A stretch of 64,000 nt of DNA from Mixophyes australis (taxonomy: Eukaryota; Chordata; Amphibia; Anura; Limnodynastidae). Both the position numbers and the translations under genes were made by a program. The notes under the pieces are model-generated. The model worked only from the letters and a program-made list of their open reading frames with translations. It made no database searches and was not told the DNA's origin. Positions 45,838 through 56,274 of this stretch are shown here, piece after piece (within the stretch, counting starts at the first letter, position 1; every line of letters begins with the position of its first letter). Location: contig JAVHZZ010000003.1 of the NCBI GenBank assembly GCA_036250195.1, positions 346,669,875 to 346,733,874 on the forward strand. The letters are read 5' to 3'.

Positions 45838-47024
45838 CAGGGCCGGATTTACCGCTAGGCAACCTAGGCACCTGCCTAGGGCCTGGCGGCTCTCGAGGGG
45901 CACAGCTGGGGGGGACAGGATCAATTATAAAAAAAATGAAAAAAAAAAAAATTCGGCCCCTCCCCCGACTCGCAGCACCCCCCCCCCCCGCGCGACTCGT
46001 GCCGCGAGTCGGGGGAGGGGGGGTGTCGGGTGCCGCGAATGGGGGTGGGGGGGTCGGGTGCCGCGAATCGGGTCCCGACAGCCTCTTCTCCTCTCAGTGT
46101 CTCAGTGATAAAGAGAGAGGAGGAGAGGCTGCCGGGACCCGACGAGCGATCACGTGACTCTTTCTTTTTTTCTTACATCTGGACTGATGGAGGAGGAGCA
46201 GCGCGCAATAGAAAGGTAAGTAAAACAAGGGACAGAAGTGGTAATGGTGAAGGGGCACAGAAGTGGTGATGGTGATGGGCACAGAGGTGGTGAAGGGCAC
46301 AGAGATGGTGATTGGCACAGAAGTGGTGATGGTGATTGGCACAGAAGTGGTGATGGTGAAGGGCACAGAGGTGGTGATGGTGAAGGGCACAGAGGTGGTG
46401 ATGGTGATTGGCACAGTGGTGGTGATGGTGATTGGCACAGAGATGGTTATGGGCACAGAGGTGATGGTGAAAGGGCACATGTGATATTGTGAAGGGGCAA
46501 AAGTGACAATGAAGGGGCACAGTGTGATGATAGAGGGACAAAAGTGACAAGAGCACATACTTGGATTTATGCGTATTATTTTTGCAAACAACTTAAGTAA
46601 GTATTTCTGCCCTGACTTCAATATTTATTATGTTGTTTTGACCCAACTACTTAAAAAAACGGGACTGCTTGGTAATTTTTTAGGGGTGCCTTTTTCTGCA
46701 GCAGGGTGGCCTTGCTCTTTTCACATGTTAGGTACGTCCCCAAAGATGCAAGCCACGCCCTCACCTCCTTTGGCGGCGTGCCGCCACATGCTTTCATATC
46801 TATTTAACTATAGGGGTATATGGTAGGCATGCGGTGGCACATGCTTTCATATCTACTTAACTATAAGGGTATATGGTAGGCATGCGGCGGCACATGCTTT
46901 CACTTCTACGTAACTATAGGGGTATATGGTAGGCTGCAAAAATATAGTGCTATGGATTGTTTCAGGGAGGGGGCCCAAAAACAGTATCCTGCCTAGGGCC
47001 CTATGAGGTCTAAATCCGGCTCTG
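45838..47024. mobile_element. 1.2-kb non-autonomous hAT element
   Basis: Left end CAGGGCCGGATTTACC and right end TCTAAATCCGGCTCTG are inverted. Flanks TGTGGGAG and AGTGGGAG match at 7 of 8 bases. Subterminal CCTAGGCACCTGCCTAGGGC and CTGCCTAGGGCCC blocks are shared between the ends. The interior holds a GATGGT minisatellite (46,225-46,500) and C/G-runs, with no transposase. A lone left end of a related element is at 60,948. Confidence 0.88.
46225..46500. repeat. GGTGATGGTGAAGGGCACAG minisatellite
   Basis: Degenerate 15-27 bp units built from GTGGTGATGGTGATTGGCAC. It creates His/Thr-rich open frames on the minus strand that are not genes. Confidence 0.9.
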
Positions 47025-47095
47025 AGTGGGAGAGGGTTATTTCAATTCAATTTCAATACAAAGATGCTAAACAGTAGTTCTTGATAAGAACATTA

Positions 47096-47098
<3 letters not shown>

Positions 47099-47135
<37 letters not shown>

Positions 47136-47180
47136 TGTTATAGTTTATATGGCGCCACAAAAGTACACAGTGTCCTACAG
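47099..47180 (-). mobile_element. L2-like LINE tail
   Basis: An (ATT)n run of about 33 bp is followed, on the minus strand reading toward it, by TTTGTGGCGCCATATAAACT. This is the GGCGC-ATATAAA-(AAT)n tail type of L2-like LINEs. Only the 3' end is clear. Confidence 0.55.
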
Positions 47181-47317
47181 TGAAGAAATAGAGCATAGCA
47201 CATGAAACACTGAGGTCCAACAAGCAAAGGCAAATTGCAGAACATTCCAGATGTATGAATGCATTAATACAAAGAAATTAATCTAATATTTAAAACATCA
47301 TAGGGAGGTTGCAGAAG

Positions 47318-47643
47318 AAGCATGAGGCATTAAGGAGAGCAAGTTAAAAAAAAAGGTGTAAATTTGATCCTGGACAACCCATGTTACAAGGCAAGGGGTG
47401 CAAATTAGTTTATTATTTTACATGTAAGGAAAATACTGGCTGTTTTTTTCATGTAGCACACAAATACGTGATAGTTTTATTTTGTACACTGAAACGTAAA
47501 GTTGATCTAGGACATGCTTTACCCTAACTATAGATCTGTCCCCACCCATTGAATTTACCTCCTCCTCCAATGCAACATGGTTGTTTCAAGGTGTAAAGTT
47601 ACTTCTTTTTTTTTGCCTTGCCCTCCTTAATGTCTCAGGCCCT
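47318..47643. mobile_element. Relative of the 13,272 foldback MITE
   Basis: GAGGCATTAAGGAGAGCAAG at the left and TCCTTAATGTCTCAGGCCCT at the right are inverted. Internal CATGTTACAAGGCAAGGGGT, GCTGTTTTTTTCATGTAGC and AAAGTTGATCTAGGACATGC are shared with 60,628-60,936. No duplication is visible. Confidence 0.65.
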
Positions 47644-47773
47644 CAATGTTTAATACAGAGCATGCAAGTCAGCACCTGATTAAGGGTGACAGCTGCCCTA
47701 GGCTAGTACACCAACTGCCCCCCCCCACACACATTGCTGCTCCCCACCCCACCTCCCACCACCAATGTGTGTG

Positions 47774-47817
<44 letters not shown>

Positions 47818-48359
47818 CAAAATTGTAAAATATTAATACATAAAACACACTTCATTCTGCACTTCCTCTTACCTGATCCCTCAGCGTATACTACCAGATG
47901 TTCCCTCTTGCTTATTCTTGGAGCGTTGTTGTCAGTTGGCTTCTGGTAACTTGGAGTCTTGTATTTAAAATGTGCGAAAATTGTATTATAGTGCAAAATT
48001 TTAACAAACAAATCCCATTATAACCATATAAATCACCCTTCTAGTACAGACATAGACAATAAAATATATGAAGATTATTTACAATTATATACTAACATTT
48101 ACCAGCCCTGACTGTCTAGTATTTAGATTCTAGTCACCGCCACACAATATAGAGATCATGCCCCCCACAAGCTATTTCATCAGCTCCCCCCGCCAGCCAC
48201 TACATCCTCCCAGCCATTCTTATCAAACCGCACCAGAAGGTTTATGACACCCACCATCCATTTCATCACCCACTCAACCACTTGTTTGCTCATCCCCATA
48301 GTCAATTCATTAACCCTTCCTAGCCAATTCGTCACCCCCCATAGTCAATTTATTAACCC

Positions 48360-49620
48360 CCCAGCCAATTTATTAACCCCCCCTGAGTCACTTAATTATC
48401 CCCCCCTCAGTCACTTCATTAACACCCTCCTCAGTCACTTCATTAACCCCCTCAGTCACTTCATTAACCCCCTCAGTCACTTCATTAAGAACCCCCAGTC
48501 ACTTCATTAACCACCTCCAGTCACTTCATTAACCCCCCGCGGTCACTTCATTAACCACCCCCAGTCACTTCATTAACCCCCCTCGGTCACTTCATTAACC
48601 CCGCTCGGTCACTTCATTAACCCCCCGCGGTCACTTCATTAACCACCCCCAGTCACTTCATTAACCCCCTCAGTCACTTCATTAACCCCCTCAGTCACTT
48701 CATTAAGAACCCCCAGTCACTTCATTAACCACCTCCAGTCACTTCATTAACCCCCCGCGGTCACTTCATTAACCCCGCTCGGTCACTTCATTAACCCCGC
48801 TCGGTCACTTCATTAACCCCGCTCGGTCACTTCATTAACCCCCCGCGGTCACTTCATTAACCACCCCCAGTCACTTCATTAACCCCCCTCGGTCACTTCA
48901 TTAACCCCCTCAGTCACTTCATTAACCCCCTCAGTCACTTCATTAAGAACCCCCAGTCACTTCATTAACCACCTCCAGTCACTTCATTAACCACCCCCAG
49001 TCACTTCATTAACCACCCCCAGTCACTTCATTAACCCCGCTCGGTCACTTCATTAACCCCCCGCGGTCACTTCATTAACCACCCCCAGTCACTTCATTAA
49101 CCCCCCTCGGTCACTTCATTAACCCTCCTCAGTCACTTCATTAACCCCCCGCGGTCACTTCATTAACCACCCCCAGTCACTTCATTAACCACCTCCAGTC
49201 ACTTCATTAACCCCTCAGTCACTTCATTAACCCCCCCAGTCACTTCATTAACCCCCCTCGGTCACTTCATTAACCCACCTCAATCACTTCATTAACCCCC
49301 CTCAGTCACTTTATTAACCCCCCTCAGTCACTTCATTAACCCCTCCCAGTCACGTCATTAACCCCTCCCAGTCACGTCATTAACCCCTCCCAGTGAATTC
49401 ATTAATCCTCCCAGTCACTTCATTAACCCCACTCGGTCACTTCATTAACCACCCCCAGTCACTTCATTAACACTCCCCCAGTCACTTCATTAACCACCCC
49501 CAGTCACTTCATTAAACCCCCTCGGTCACTTCATTAACCACCCCCAGTCACTTCATTAACCCCTCCCAATCAATTCTTTAACCCTCCAAGTCACTTCATT
49601 AAGCCCAGAGCTACTTCATT
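48360..49620. repeat. ~24-bp minisatellite (CAGTCACTTCATTAACC)
   Basis: About 55 units of YRGTCACTTCATTAACC with variable C-rich spacers (CCCC, ACCCCC, CCGCGG, CGCTCGG). Spacer types recur in blocks, for example at 48,430-48,620 and 48,668-48,860, which shows segmental duplication within the array. Confidence 0.95.
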
Positions 49621-49771
49621 AACCCCCCCCACCATCAAGCAGTTTCCAGTTAATCACCCATCACCCTGTCATGTCCCTCCTCTTTCCCCCTGATATTTAA
49701 CAAATATAACTTACCTTGAAGTTTTCCTGAAGTCTTCTGCTCCTCTTCTCTCTGGCAGTTCTGTCTTCTTG

Positions 49772-49893
49772 ACAGGCAGCTAACAGCAAATCTGATGCTG
49801 TTAGCTGCCCTGTCACGTGACCACACTAAGCAGCGCGCCGCACCCACATTGGCAGGGCAGCTAACAGCATCTGATTTGCTGTTGGCTGCCTAT
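49772..49893. repeat. Inverted repeat with 38-bp arms
   Basis: The left arm GGCAGCTAACAGCAAATCTG and following bases to GCCCTG pair with the right arm ending TGATTTGCTGTTGGCTGCC. The loop is about 45 nt and contains CACGTGACC. Each arm also contains its own small GCAGCTAACAGCA/TGCTGTTAGCTGC palindrome. Confidence 0.75.
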
Positions 49894-51020
49894 ATCATAG
49901 CTCTGTATGAATAACTTCATTTATCACAATCACTACTATGGTGGCTTGTGTTGCAAGGTCTCTTTAATGACTCTGTAGTAGTAAGTTTACAGGTGTTTTC
50001 TAGGTGTTTATTTAGTCATTTAATCCTCTCTTCCAATAAATTAAACACATTTAATATAAGTTTGAACCCAACATTCACTGTCTTTCAACATTTTGGCAAC
50101 AGTTTATGGAAATTGCACAGTGGATTTAAACAAGTTTTTACAGTTCTGCATACAGCTAATCTGTTAAAACAATTGCTATTTTCCTTTCTATATGTACAAT
50201 CAGTTGTGTTTGTGGAAATGAACGTTGCTAGGCAATATGGAGGCCAACCACAAGATGGAAAATGTCTCTGAGGTAACAGTTGGTTACATTTATAATGGAG
50301 GTTCTGTGTGATTGTGACTGTTAGATAAGAGTCTCTGTCACTGGACACACATCACACTTCTCTAGTGATTAAACATAACTTTCAGCAACATATTCATTAC
50401 ATTTCTTCATATAAACTGGGAGGAATAAATAATACAGATATTCTGATAACTATATGAAACTATTTGCTGTGTTTTACTATCAGAGTAACTGTCACTTGCA
50501 AACAGGTAAATATATCTCACTGCCTCATCCTCTTCTGTTATCTCATTCTATCTCTTTATCATCTTCATCTATTTACTTTATCTATTTCTCTTTATAATGC
50601 CATCTTTCTCACACTTTTTAATATCTGTCTCAGATTTCTTTCTCACTGTATCTCACCACCTTTCCTCACAGCTGCTTCTCTGTCTCTCGATCAGTTTTCC
50701 TATTCACTGCTGCTGTGTCACTCCAGTTTGACAGCTGTCTTTTTCTATCTGTTTTCCTCTATTTTCTCGATTCACAAGCCTCTCTCTGTTACCCTGCTTC
50801 CTTGCTGAATCACTGTCTCCACAGTGTTATTATTTCCTGTAACACAAAAAAACAGAACTTTAGAGCAGCCTCACAGACTGGATTTTCCCCGTGTCCTAGA
50901 GTCTCTCCTGTACTATGCTGTGAGACAGTCCTGTGCCACAGGCTCCTAGTAACCCGCATTTTTCCGGATATCACACATTGGGGTCAGCCAGAGCTGCTAT
51001 CAGAATCTGTGAAACCCAGT
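49894..51020. other. Unassigned; pyrimidine-rich from 50,500
   Basis: No gene or element is recognised. 50,520-50,810 is strongly T/C-biased (TCTCATTCTATCTCT type). Confidence 0.5.
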
Positions 51021-51029
51021 ACTAAATAA

Positions 51030-51860
51030 TCTGGCATTGCTCCCTCCTATCCCTCTCCGGCGTATATGCACCCCCTCCCTCATCACATTAAATGCTTCCC
51101 CTCCCACATCACAGTAAATGTCTCCCTTCCTCATCATAGTACATGCCTCCCCCAACTCCCTCATCACAGTACATGCCTCTCCCCTCTCTCTCATTGCAGT
51201 AAATGCCCTCCCTCATCACAGTTAATGCTTCACTCCTCACAGTAAATGCCTCTCCCTCTCCTCATCACAATAAATGCTCCACATCCCCCCTCACCATCCC
51301 ATCACAGTAAATGCTCTGCTCCCCTGGCCTCTCTATCACAGTAAATGCTCTGCTCCCCTGGCCTCCCTATCACAGTAAATGCTCTGCTTCCCCTTCACTA
51401 TTCCAGCACTATAAAACCTCTGTTCCCTCTCACCATATCATCACAGTAAATGCTCCGCTCCCCCCCTCACCATTCCATCACAGTAAATATCCTGCCCCCC
51501 CACCCCTTCAGAATAATACACATAACCCCTCACTATCCCATCACAGTAAATGCTCTGCTTCCCCTTTACTATCCCAGCACTGTAAATCCTCTGCCCCCCC
51601 TCACCATACCATCACAATAAATATTCTGCCCTCCCTCGCCATCACAGTAAATTCTTTGCTTTCCTCCTGCCCATCACAGAAAATGATCCGCTCTCACTCT
51701 CCCCTATCATAATAAATGTTACACTTCCCCCTCACACTATCATAATAAATGTTCCGCTTCCCCCTCACCCTATCATAATAAATGTTCCGCTTCCCCCTCA
51801 CCCTATCATAATAAATGTTAAACTACCTCCCCTCACCCTATCATAATAAATGCCCAGTTA
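51030..51860. repeat. Degenerate minisatellite (ATCACAGTAAATGCTCTGC)
   Basis: About 25 degenerate units of 28-40 bp built from CATCACAGTAAATGC plus C-rich spacers. The last units (CTATCATAATAAATGTTCCG) are more uniform at about 31 bp. It is followed by a GC-rich segment (51,880-52,120) resembling the ends of hAT elements elsewhere in the window. Confidence 0.8.
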
Positions 51861-52213
51861 ACTTACCTTGTTCTTGAATGGATGCTGCGGCTCACTGAGA
51901 GCACGGTGAACAGTGATATCACCGCGCTGCATGCTCCCAGCCTATCACTGCCTGGGAGCCGCATTGCCAGGTACAGGAAGGAGGTTGGTCAGGCAGATGG
52001 AGGTGTCTGTCCGGACCCCCTAGTCCGTCCGAGCCCCTCATAGCTGTACTGGCTGTTTCCCCCTTATGGCGGCCCCGTGGCCGGCCATAGTGCTTTTCTG
52101 CCCAGCTATGACCTGTCTGCAACGTAAAACACTTGTTAGTAACAATATAATGTCATGTAATACTTAAGCTGGGGAATGGATGGGTATGAGTAAAAAAATC
52201 TTCTATATGCTAG

Positions 52214-53105
52214 CCCTCAATAGCTCTACCCTTCTTGGCTCTACCCTCCATGGCTCTGCCCCCCCTAGCTCTACTCTTCTTGGCTCTACCCTCCATGGCT
52301 CTGCCCCCCCTAGCTCTACCCTTCTTGGCTCTACCCTCCATGGCTCTGCCTTCCCTAGCTCTACCCTTCTTGGCTCTACCCTCCATGGCTCTGCCCTCCC
52401 TAGCTCTACCCTTCTTGGCTCTACCCTCCATGGCTCTGCCCCCCCTAGCTCTACCCTTCTTGGCTCTACCCTCCATGGCTCTGCCCTCCCTAGCTCTACC
52501 CTTCTTGGCTCTACCCTCCATGGCTCTGCCCCCCCTAGCTCTACCCTTCTTGGCTCTACCCTCCATGGCTCTGCCTTCCCTAGCTCTACCCTTCTTGGCT
52601 CTACCCTCCATGGCTCTGCCCTCCCTAGCTCTACCCTTCTTGGCTCTACCCTCCATGGCTCTGCCCCCCCTAGCTCTACCCTTCTTGGCTCTACCCTCCA
52701 TGGCTCTGCCCTCCCTAGCTCTACCCTTCTTGGCTCTACCCTCCATGGCTCTGCCCCCCCCTAGCTCTACCCTTCTTGGCTCTACCCTCCATGGCTCTGC
52801 CTTCCCTAGCTCTACCCTTCTTGGCTCTACCCTCCATGGCTCTGCCCTCCCTAGCTCTACCCTTCTTGGCTCTACCCTCCATGGCTCTGCCCCCCCTAGC
52901 TCTACCCTTCTTGGCTCTACCCTCCATGGCTCTGCCCTCCCTAGCTCTACCCTTCTTGGCTCTACCCTCCATGGCTCTGCCCCCCCTAGCTCTACCCTTC
53001 TTGGCTCTACCCTCCATGGCTCTGCCCTCCCTAGCTCTACCCTTCTTGGCTCTACCCTCCATGGCTCTGCCCCCCCTAGCTCTACCCTTCTTGGCTCTGC
53101 CCTCC
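52214..53105. repeat. 45-bp minisatellite, open on both strands
   Basis: About 20 units of 45 bp: CTCTACCCTTCTTGG, CTCTACCCTCCATGG and CTCTGCCCYCCCTAG, i.e. three related 15-mers. Because 45 is a multiple of three and few stops arise, both strands show 200-300-codon open frames. They are not genes: there is no composition or domain beyond the repeat. Confidence 0.95.
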
Positions 53106-53208
53106 CTCTTAACAACTTTCAGGCATTGAGGGCAATGGTTGGCATGTCCCTTTTTGTCGCTAGCTGCTTCTACTTTGTGTAAGTATCATAGCACTGAATG
53201 CAGAGGAC

Positions 53209-53688
53209 TGGTGGTAGTCATTAAAACGATGACCATCTCGCTGATACCAGATACCCCGACAGGAATACACCGAAGGTGTAGTCCCCGGCACACTGGTAAT
53301 CCTGACAGCATTAAACAGTGACCGGAAACTATGGCGACGAATGAAGAAGCCGGCAGGTAAGGCTGACGTCAATTTCATGCCGCATATTATGTTTGCTGTT
53401 CTTAAGCTGGTATTTTAAGGAGGCGCCACCTGTATAATGTATTAGACTTTCTAAATAACATTGTACAGGCAGCGGCTACTTAAAATACCAGCTTAAGAAC
53501 AGCAAACATAATGTGCGGCATGAAAGTGACGTCATCCTTACCTACCATCTTCTTCATTCGTCGCCATAGTTTCCAGTCACTGTTTAAAGCTGTCAGTATT
53601 ACCAGTGAGCCGGGGAATACACCTTTGGTGTATTCCTGTCGGCGTATCTGGTATCGGCGAGATGGGCATTATAAAAGGTACCCCACCC
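53209..53688. mobile_element. Foldback element with 8-bp duplication and mirrored gene-start modules
   Basis: A perfect 8-bp duplication CAGAGGAC (53,201-53,208 and 53,689-53,696) flanks arms of about 195 bp and a ~60-bp loop. The ends are TGGTGGTAGTC and GTACCCCACCC. Each arm contains, reading inward, CTATGGCGACGAATGAAGAA (ATG), a consensus splice donor AG|GTAAGG and a perfect CRE TGACGTCA (53,364-53,371; 53,527-53,534). It looks like two head-to-head copies of the 5' end of a larger element. 8-bp duplications fit hAT or P-like transposons. Confidence 0.85.
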
Positions 53689-53696
53689 CAGAGGAC

Positions 53697-54245
53697 ATTG
53701 GTCAGTTTATTGTCACACAAAATAGAATGCAATGTAGAAGGGTGTGATTAACCTGGGTTTGCTCTTACTGTACTTTTCATGCATGTGAACGGGCCATGTC
53801 TGCCTCTCAAAGTGCATGAACCATAAGGACATCTCACTGCCATAAATTTTATGCAAAATATAAAATTACCAAAAATTTAAATGAGACTCTTTTTGTCTCA
53901 TCTAGAAATGCTTAAAATTGTTTAAAAACGATTCCCAAACATGTTCCAATGTTCAATATTTTGCAATAAGTTATTTTTCCAAACCTCAATTAATTGCATT
54001 TTAATTTGGGTTCATTTATATTCTGAAACTTTTATTTATTTTGCCAATTTTTTTGCAGAGTCTTACTGTAATTTAGCGGATACATTAACTTTGAGTAATT
54101 GCCCTAGGTTTTATATTGGCATAGGGGTGTTTCACATTACTTTGGAATTCTGAATTACTTTACAGGGTTCTAAAAATAAAAACTGAAAAGAGAATAATCT
54201 TTAGGTTGTGATCTGATTTTTGAGGACCATTTTCTCTTGTTTAAG
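53697..54245. other. Unassigned AT-rich sequence
   Basis: No coding domain or element ends were recognised. Confidence 0.55.
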
Positions 54246-54417
54246 CAGTGGCCGAAGTGGAAATTTAGAAGTGGCAATATGGAAATTTAGAAGTGACTGT
54301 GTGAAAAAATGAGATGGGAATGTAAGTGACTGGAATGTGATAGTGTTACAATGAAGGCAGTAGAAGTAGCGGTATAACATACCACCGTATACACCACCGT
54401 ATACACCAACACCACTA
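54246..54417 (+). mobile_element. hAT-like MITE, CAGTGGCCGAAGTGG ends
   Basis: Left CAGTGGCCGAAGTGG and right CCAACACCACTA are inverted. Flanks TGTTTAAG (54,238-54,245) and TGTTTAAT (54,418-54,425) match at 7 of 8 bases. A truncated copy in the other orientation, next to the same flanking LINE sequence, is at 56,169-56,215. Confidence 0.75.
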
Positions 54418-54535
54418 TGTTTAATGCTATATCTATTATTTGTAATTCTTCTTGTATTATATTATTGTACAGCATTGCAGAATATGATGATGCTTTACAA
54501 ATAATGGATAATAATAATGAAGACCTGTTAACCAG
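54418..54535 (+). mobile_element. L2-like LINE 3' end
   Basis: TTGTACAGCATTGCAGAATA, then TGCTTTACAAATAATGGATA and (ATA)n match the LINE tail type seen at 57,480-57,510. The MITE at 54,246 sits immediately before it. Confidence 0.55.
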
Positions 54536-55322
54536 CTTATAGGAAAGCACTAAGCACTGCTAACCGGTGGTAGTCAGCATATCGATGCCGAATACCCCGA
54601 CAACACTTACCACGAAATGATGATTCTGAAGGGCTCCTTACCGACGATCACTGATGGTGACTACTGTTGGAAGTGACTTTAACCAGTGTAATAGTGTATT
54701 GCAGATTTTGATGAAGTATATGGACATCATTTTCACTCATTAAGGTGTAGAGTAGAGAAGGAATTTCAATCTACCTGTCCAAAGCTAGTCTCTGGCTAAA
54801 ATATCCTTAATGCACCCAAAATATCCTCCATTGGAACCTTCCCTTCCCCAATAGCTATTGCCACCAACAATGTGGAATTAGCAGACTCTGCCCAGCCGTT
54901 CTATAAACTAGAGGCCTGAACATAGTGCTTTAAATAAAACCACCATGACGGGACCTGCTACACCATCTGAATGTCCCCTGCGAGCTATATAAAACTTCTC
55001 ATGGCCTTGTTCTTCAATAACAGTAATATACTGTACAGTAATAATATAATTTATATGTTAGCATGTTCATTTTTTTCTTCCACTACACATAATCATACAA
55101 ATAATTGTGCATATTTATTAAATTATAGACACGTATGTGCAGTATACATATAAGTTATGAGATGAAAATGTTCCTATTATATAGAAACATGACTGTCGGC
55201 CACTAGAGGGCAGGTGAACACAAGCAAAAGTTTCCTTAGGTAAGAAATGGGCAACGTAGTAAGACAGAAATTTTATCCCAGTAAAGACCATCTATGATTA
55301 TGGCCACTACATAGCAGACTAT
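54536..55322. other. Mostly unassigned; element end related to 53,209 at 54,560-54,650
   Basis: GGTGGTAGTCAGCATATCGA and GAATACCCCGACAACACTTA resemble the left arm of the foldback element at 53,209. This suggests a degraded relative. The remainder shows nothing recognisable. Confidence 0.4.
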
Positions 55323-56062
55323 GGGGGGAATTCAATTCACCGCAGGTTTTTTTTAATACCGCGTTAAGTGATTTTAACATTGTTTTCACTCAGTTTGTAG
55401 CAGGGTAAATTTACACGATATTCAATTAAATTTTTAACGCACCTTATTTTTGCTCAACGGTCATATCAGGGACAAGTAGAAGATCTATTGAAAGTATAGG
55501 GTAGGCGGGAGGCAGCCGCGTTAAAAGCTATTCAATTGTTATTTAACACGGCGCGGTAAACTGGCCAATCTGCAGTTTTATCTCGCACCTCTTTGGGGTG
55601 TGGTAAAAATTGAAAATATGTTTTAAGATGTAAAACAACATGTAAAAAAGGTAACAAACTGAAATAAGTAACTTCTTATTATTTTTAAAAAGGAAATGAA
55701 GGTAATACAGTATAAAAAAGCATGTTAAAAAAAAATATTAAAGTTTACTTATTCCCCCTTTGAAAAATAGCTTAATGGTGCAGTCCTTTATTTTAACTAA
55801 AACAGACACTTGTATTTATTTCTTAGTCACTCGTTGACAGGGGTGAAGGAGAGCATTTTGGAGCAAGAGCCGTTGGCTGAGAGTTTTTTTTTTTTGACAA
55901 AACATTATTCTGCAGTTTACTTGAAGTGATTTCTGCTGGATTATCGAGTTAGCCGCGTTAAACCCTTCCCTCCACTCCCATAAAAAATTGCTTTGACCGA
56001 TCGTTAGCGCGCAGGGGCGGCGTTACAAGATTTCAAATTGAATTGCACAATTTTTTACGCGG
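55323..56062. mobile_element. MITE-like element, GGGGGAATTCAATTC end
   Basis: The left end GGGGGGAATTCAATTCACCG is similar in design to the MITE at 5,106. A right-side counterpart TTTCAAATTGAATTGCAC with TTTTTACGCGGCGTTACC lies at 56,030-56,065. GTTAA/CGCGTTAA blocks occur throughout. The right terminus is eroded. Confidence 0.5.
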
Positions 56063-56106
56063 CGTTACCTAAAAATGGGTGATTTTTTTCTTTTTATTGT
56101 GGTGCC

Positions 56107-56215
56107 AAAAAACCCTGCAGTCAATTCTGTACAATTATATAATACAAGACGAATTACAAATAATAGACACAGCCTTAAACACAGTGGTGGAAGTGGGGGT
56201 GTATACGGTGGTATG
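56107..56215 (-). mobile_element. Inverted copy of the LINE-tail/MITE junction
   Basis: On the minus strand it reads MITE end CCACTTCCACCACTG, then TGTTTAAGGCTGTGTCTATT and ATTTGTAATTCGTCTTGTAT. This reproduces the order and junction at 54,400-54,475. The MITE part is truncated. Confidence 0.6.
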
Positions 56216-56274
56216 CCATACCGCTACTCCTCCTCACTCTCCCCTATTTAAATTGAAATCAAGATATATATAAA

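Larger units (their letters stand above)
47669..49893. mobile_element. Probable hAT-derived region hosting a CACTTCATTAAC minisatellite
   Basis: The left end CAGCACCTGATTAAGG is hAT-like. An (AT)n tract is at 47,779-47,812, the minisatellite occupies 48,360-49,620, and an inverted repeat closes the region at 49,772-49,893. A matching right terminus and duplication were not found, so the unit is inferred. Confidence 0.4.

Noticed and set aside
46094..46621. His- and Thr-rich minus-strand frames
   Set aside because: They translate the GATGGT minisatellite in the hAT element at 45,838.
52180..53182. Frames of about 300 codons on both strands
   Set aside because: Produced by a 45-bp tandem repeat whose period is a multiple of three.
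53331..53356. A host gene exon encoding MATNEEAG with splice donor
   Set aside because: The same module is mirrored in the other arm of a mobile foldback element, so it is transposon-derived rather than a host exon.
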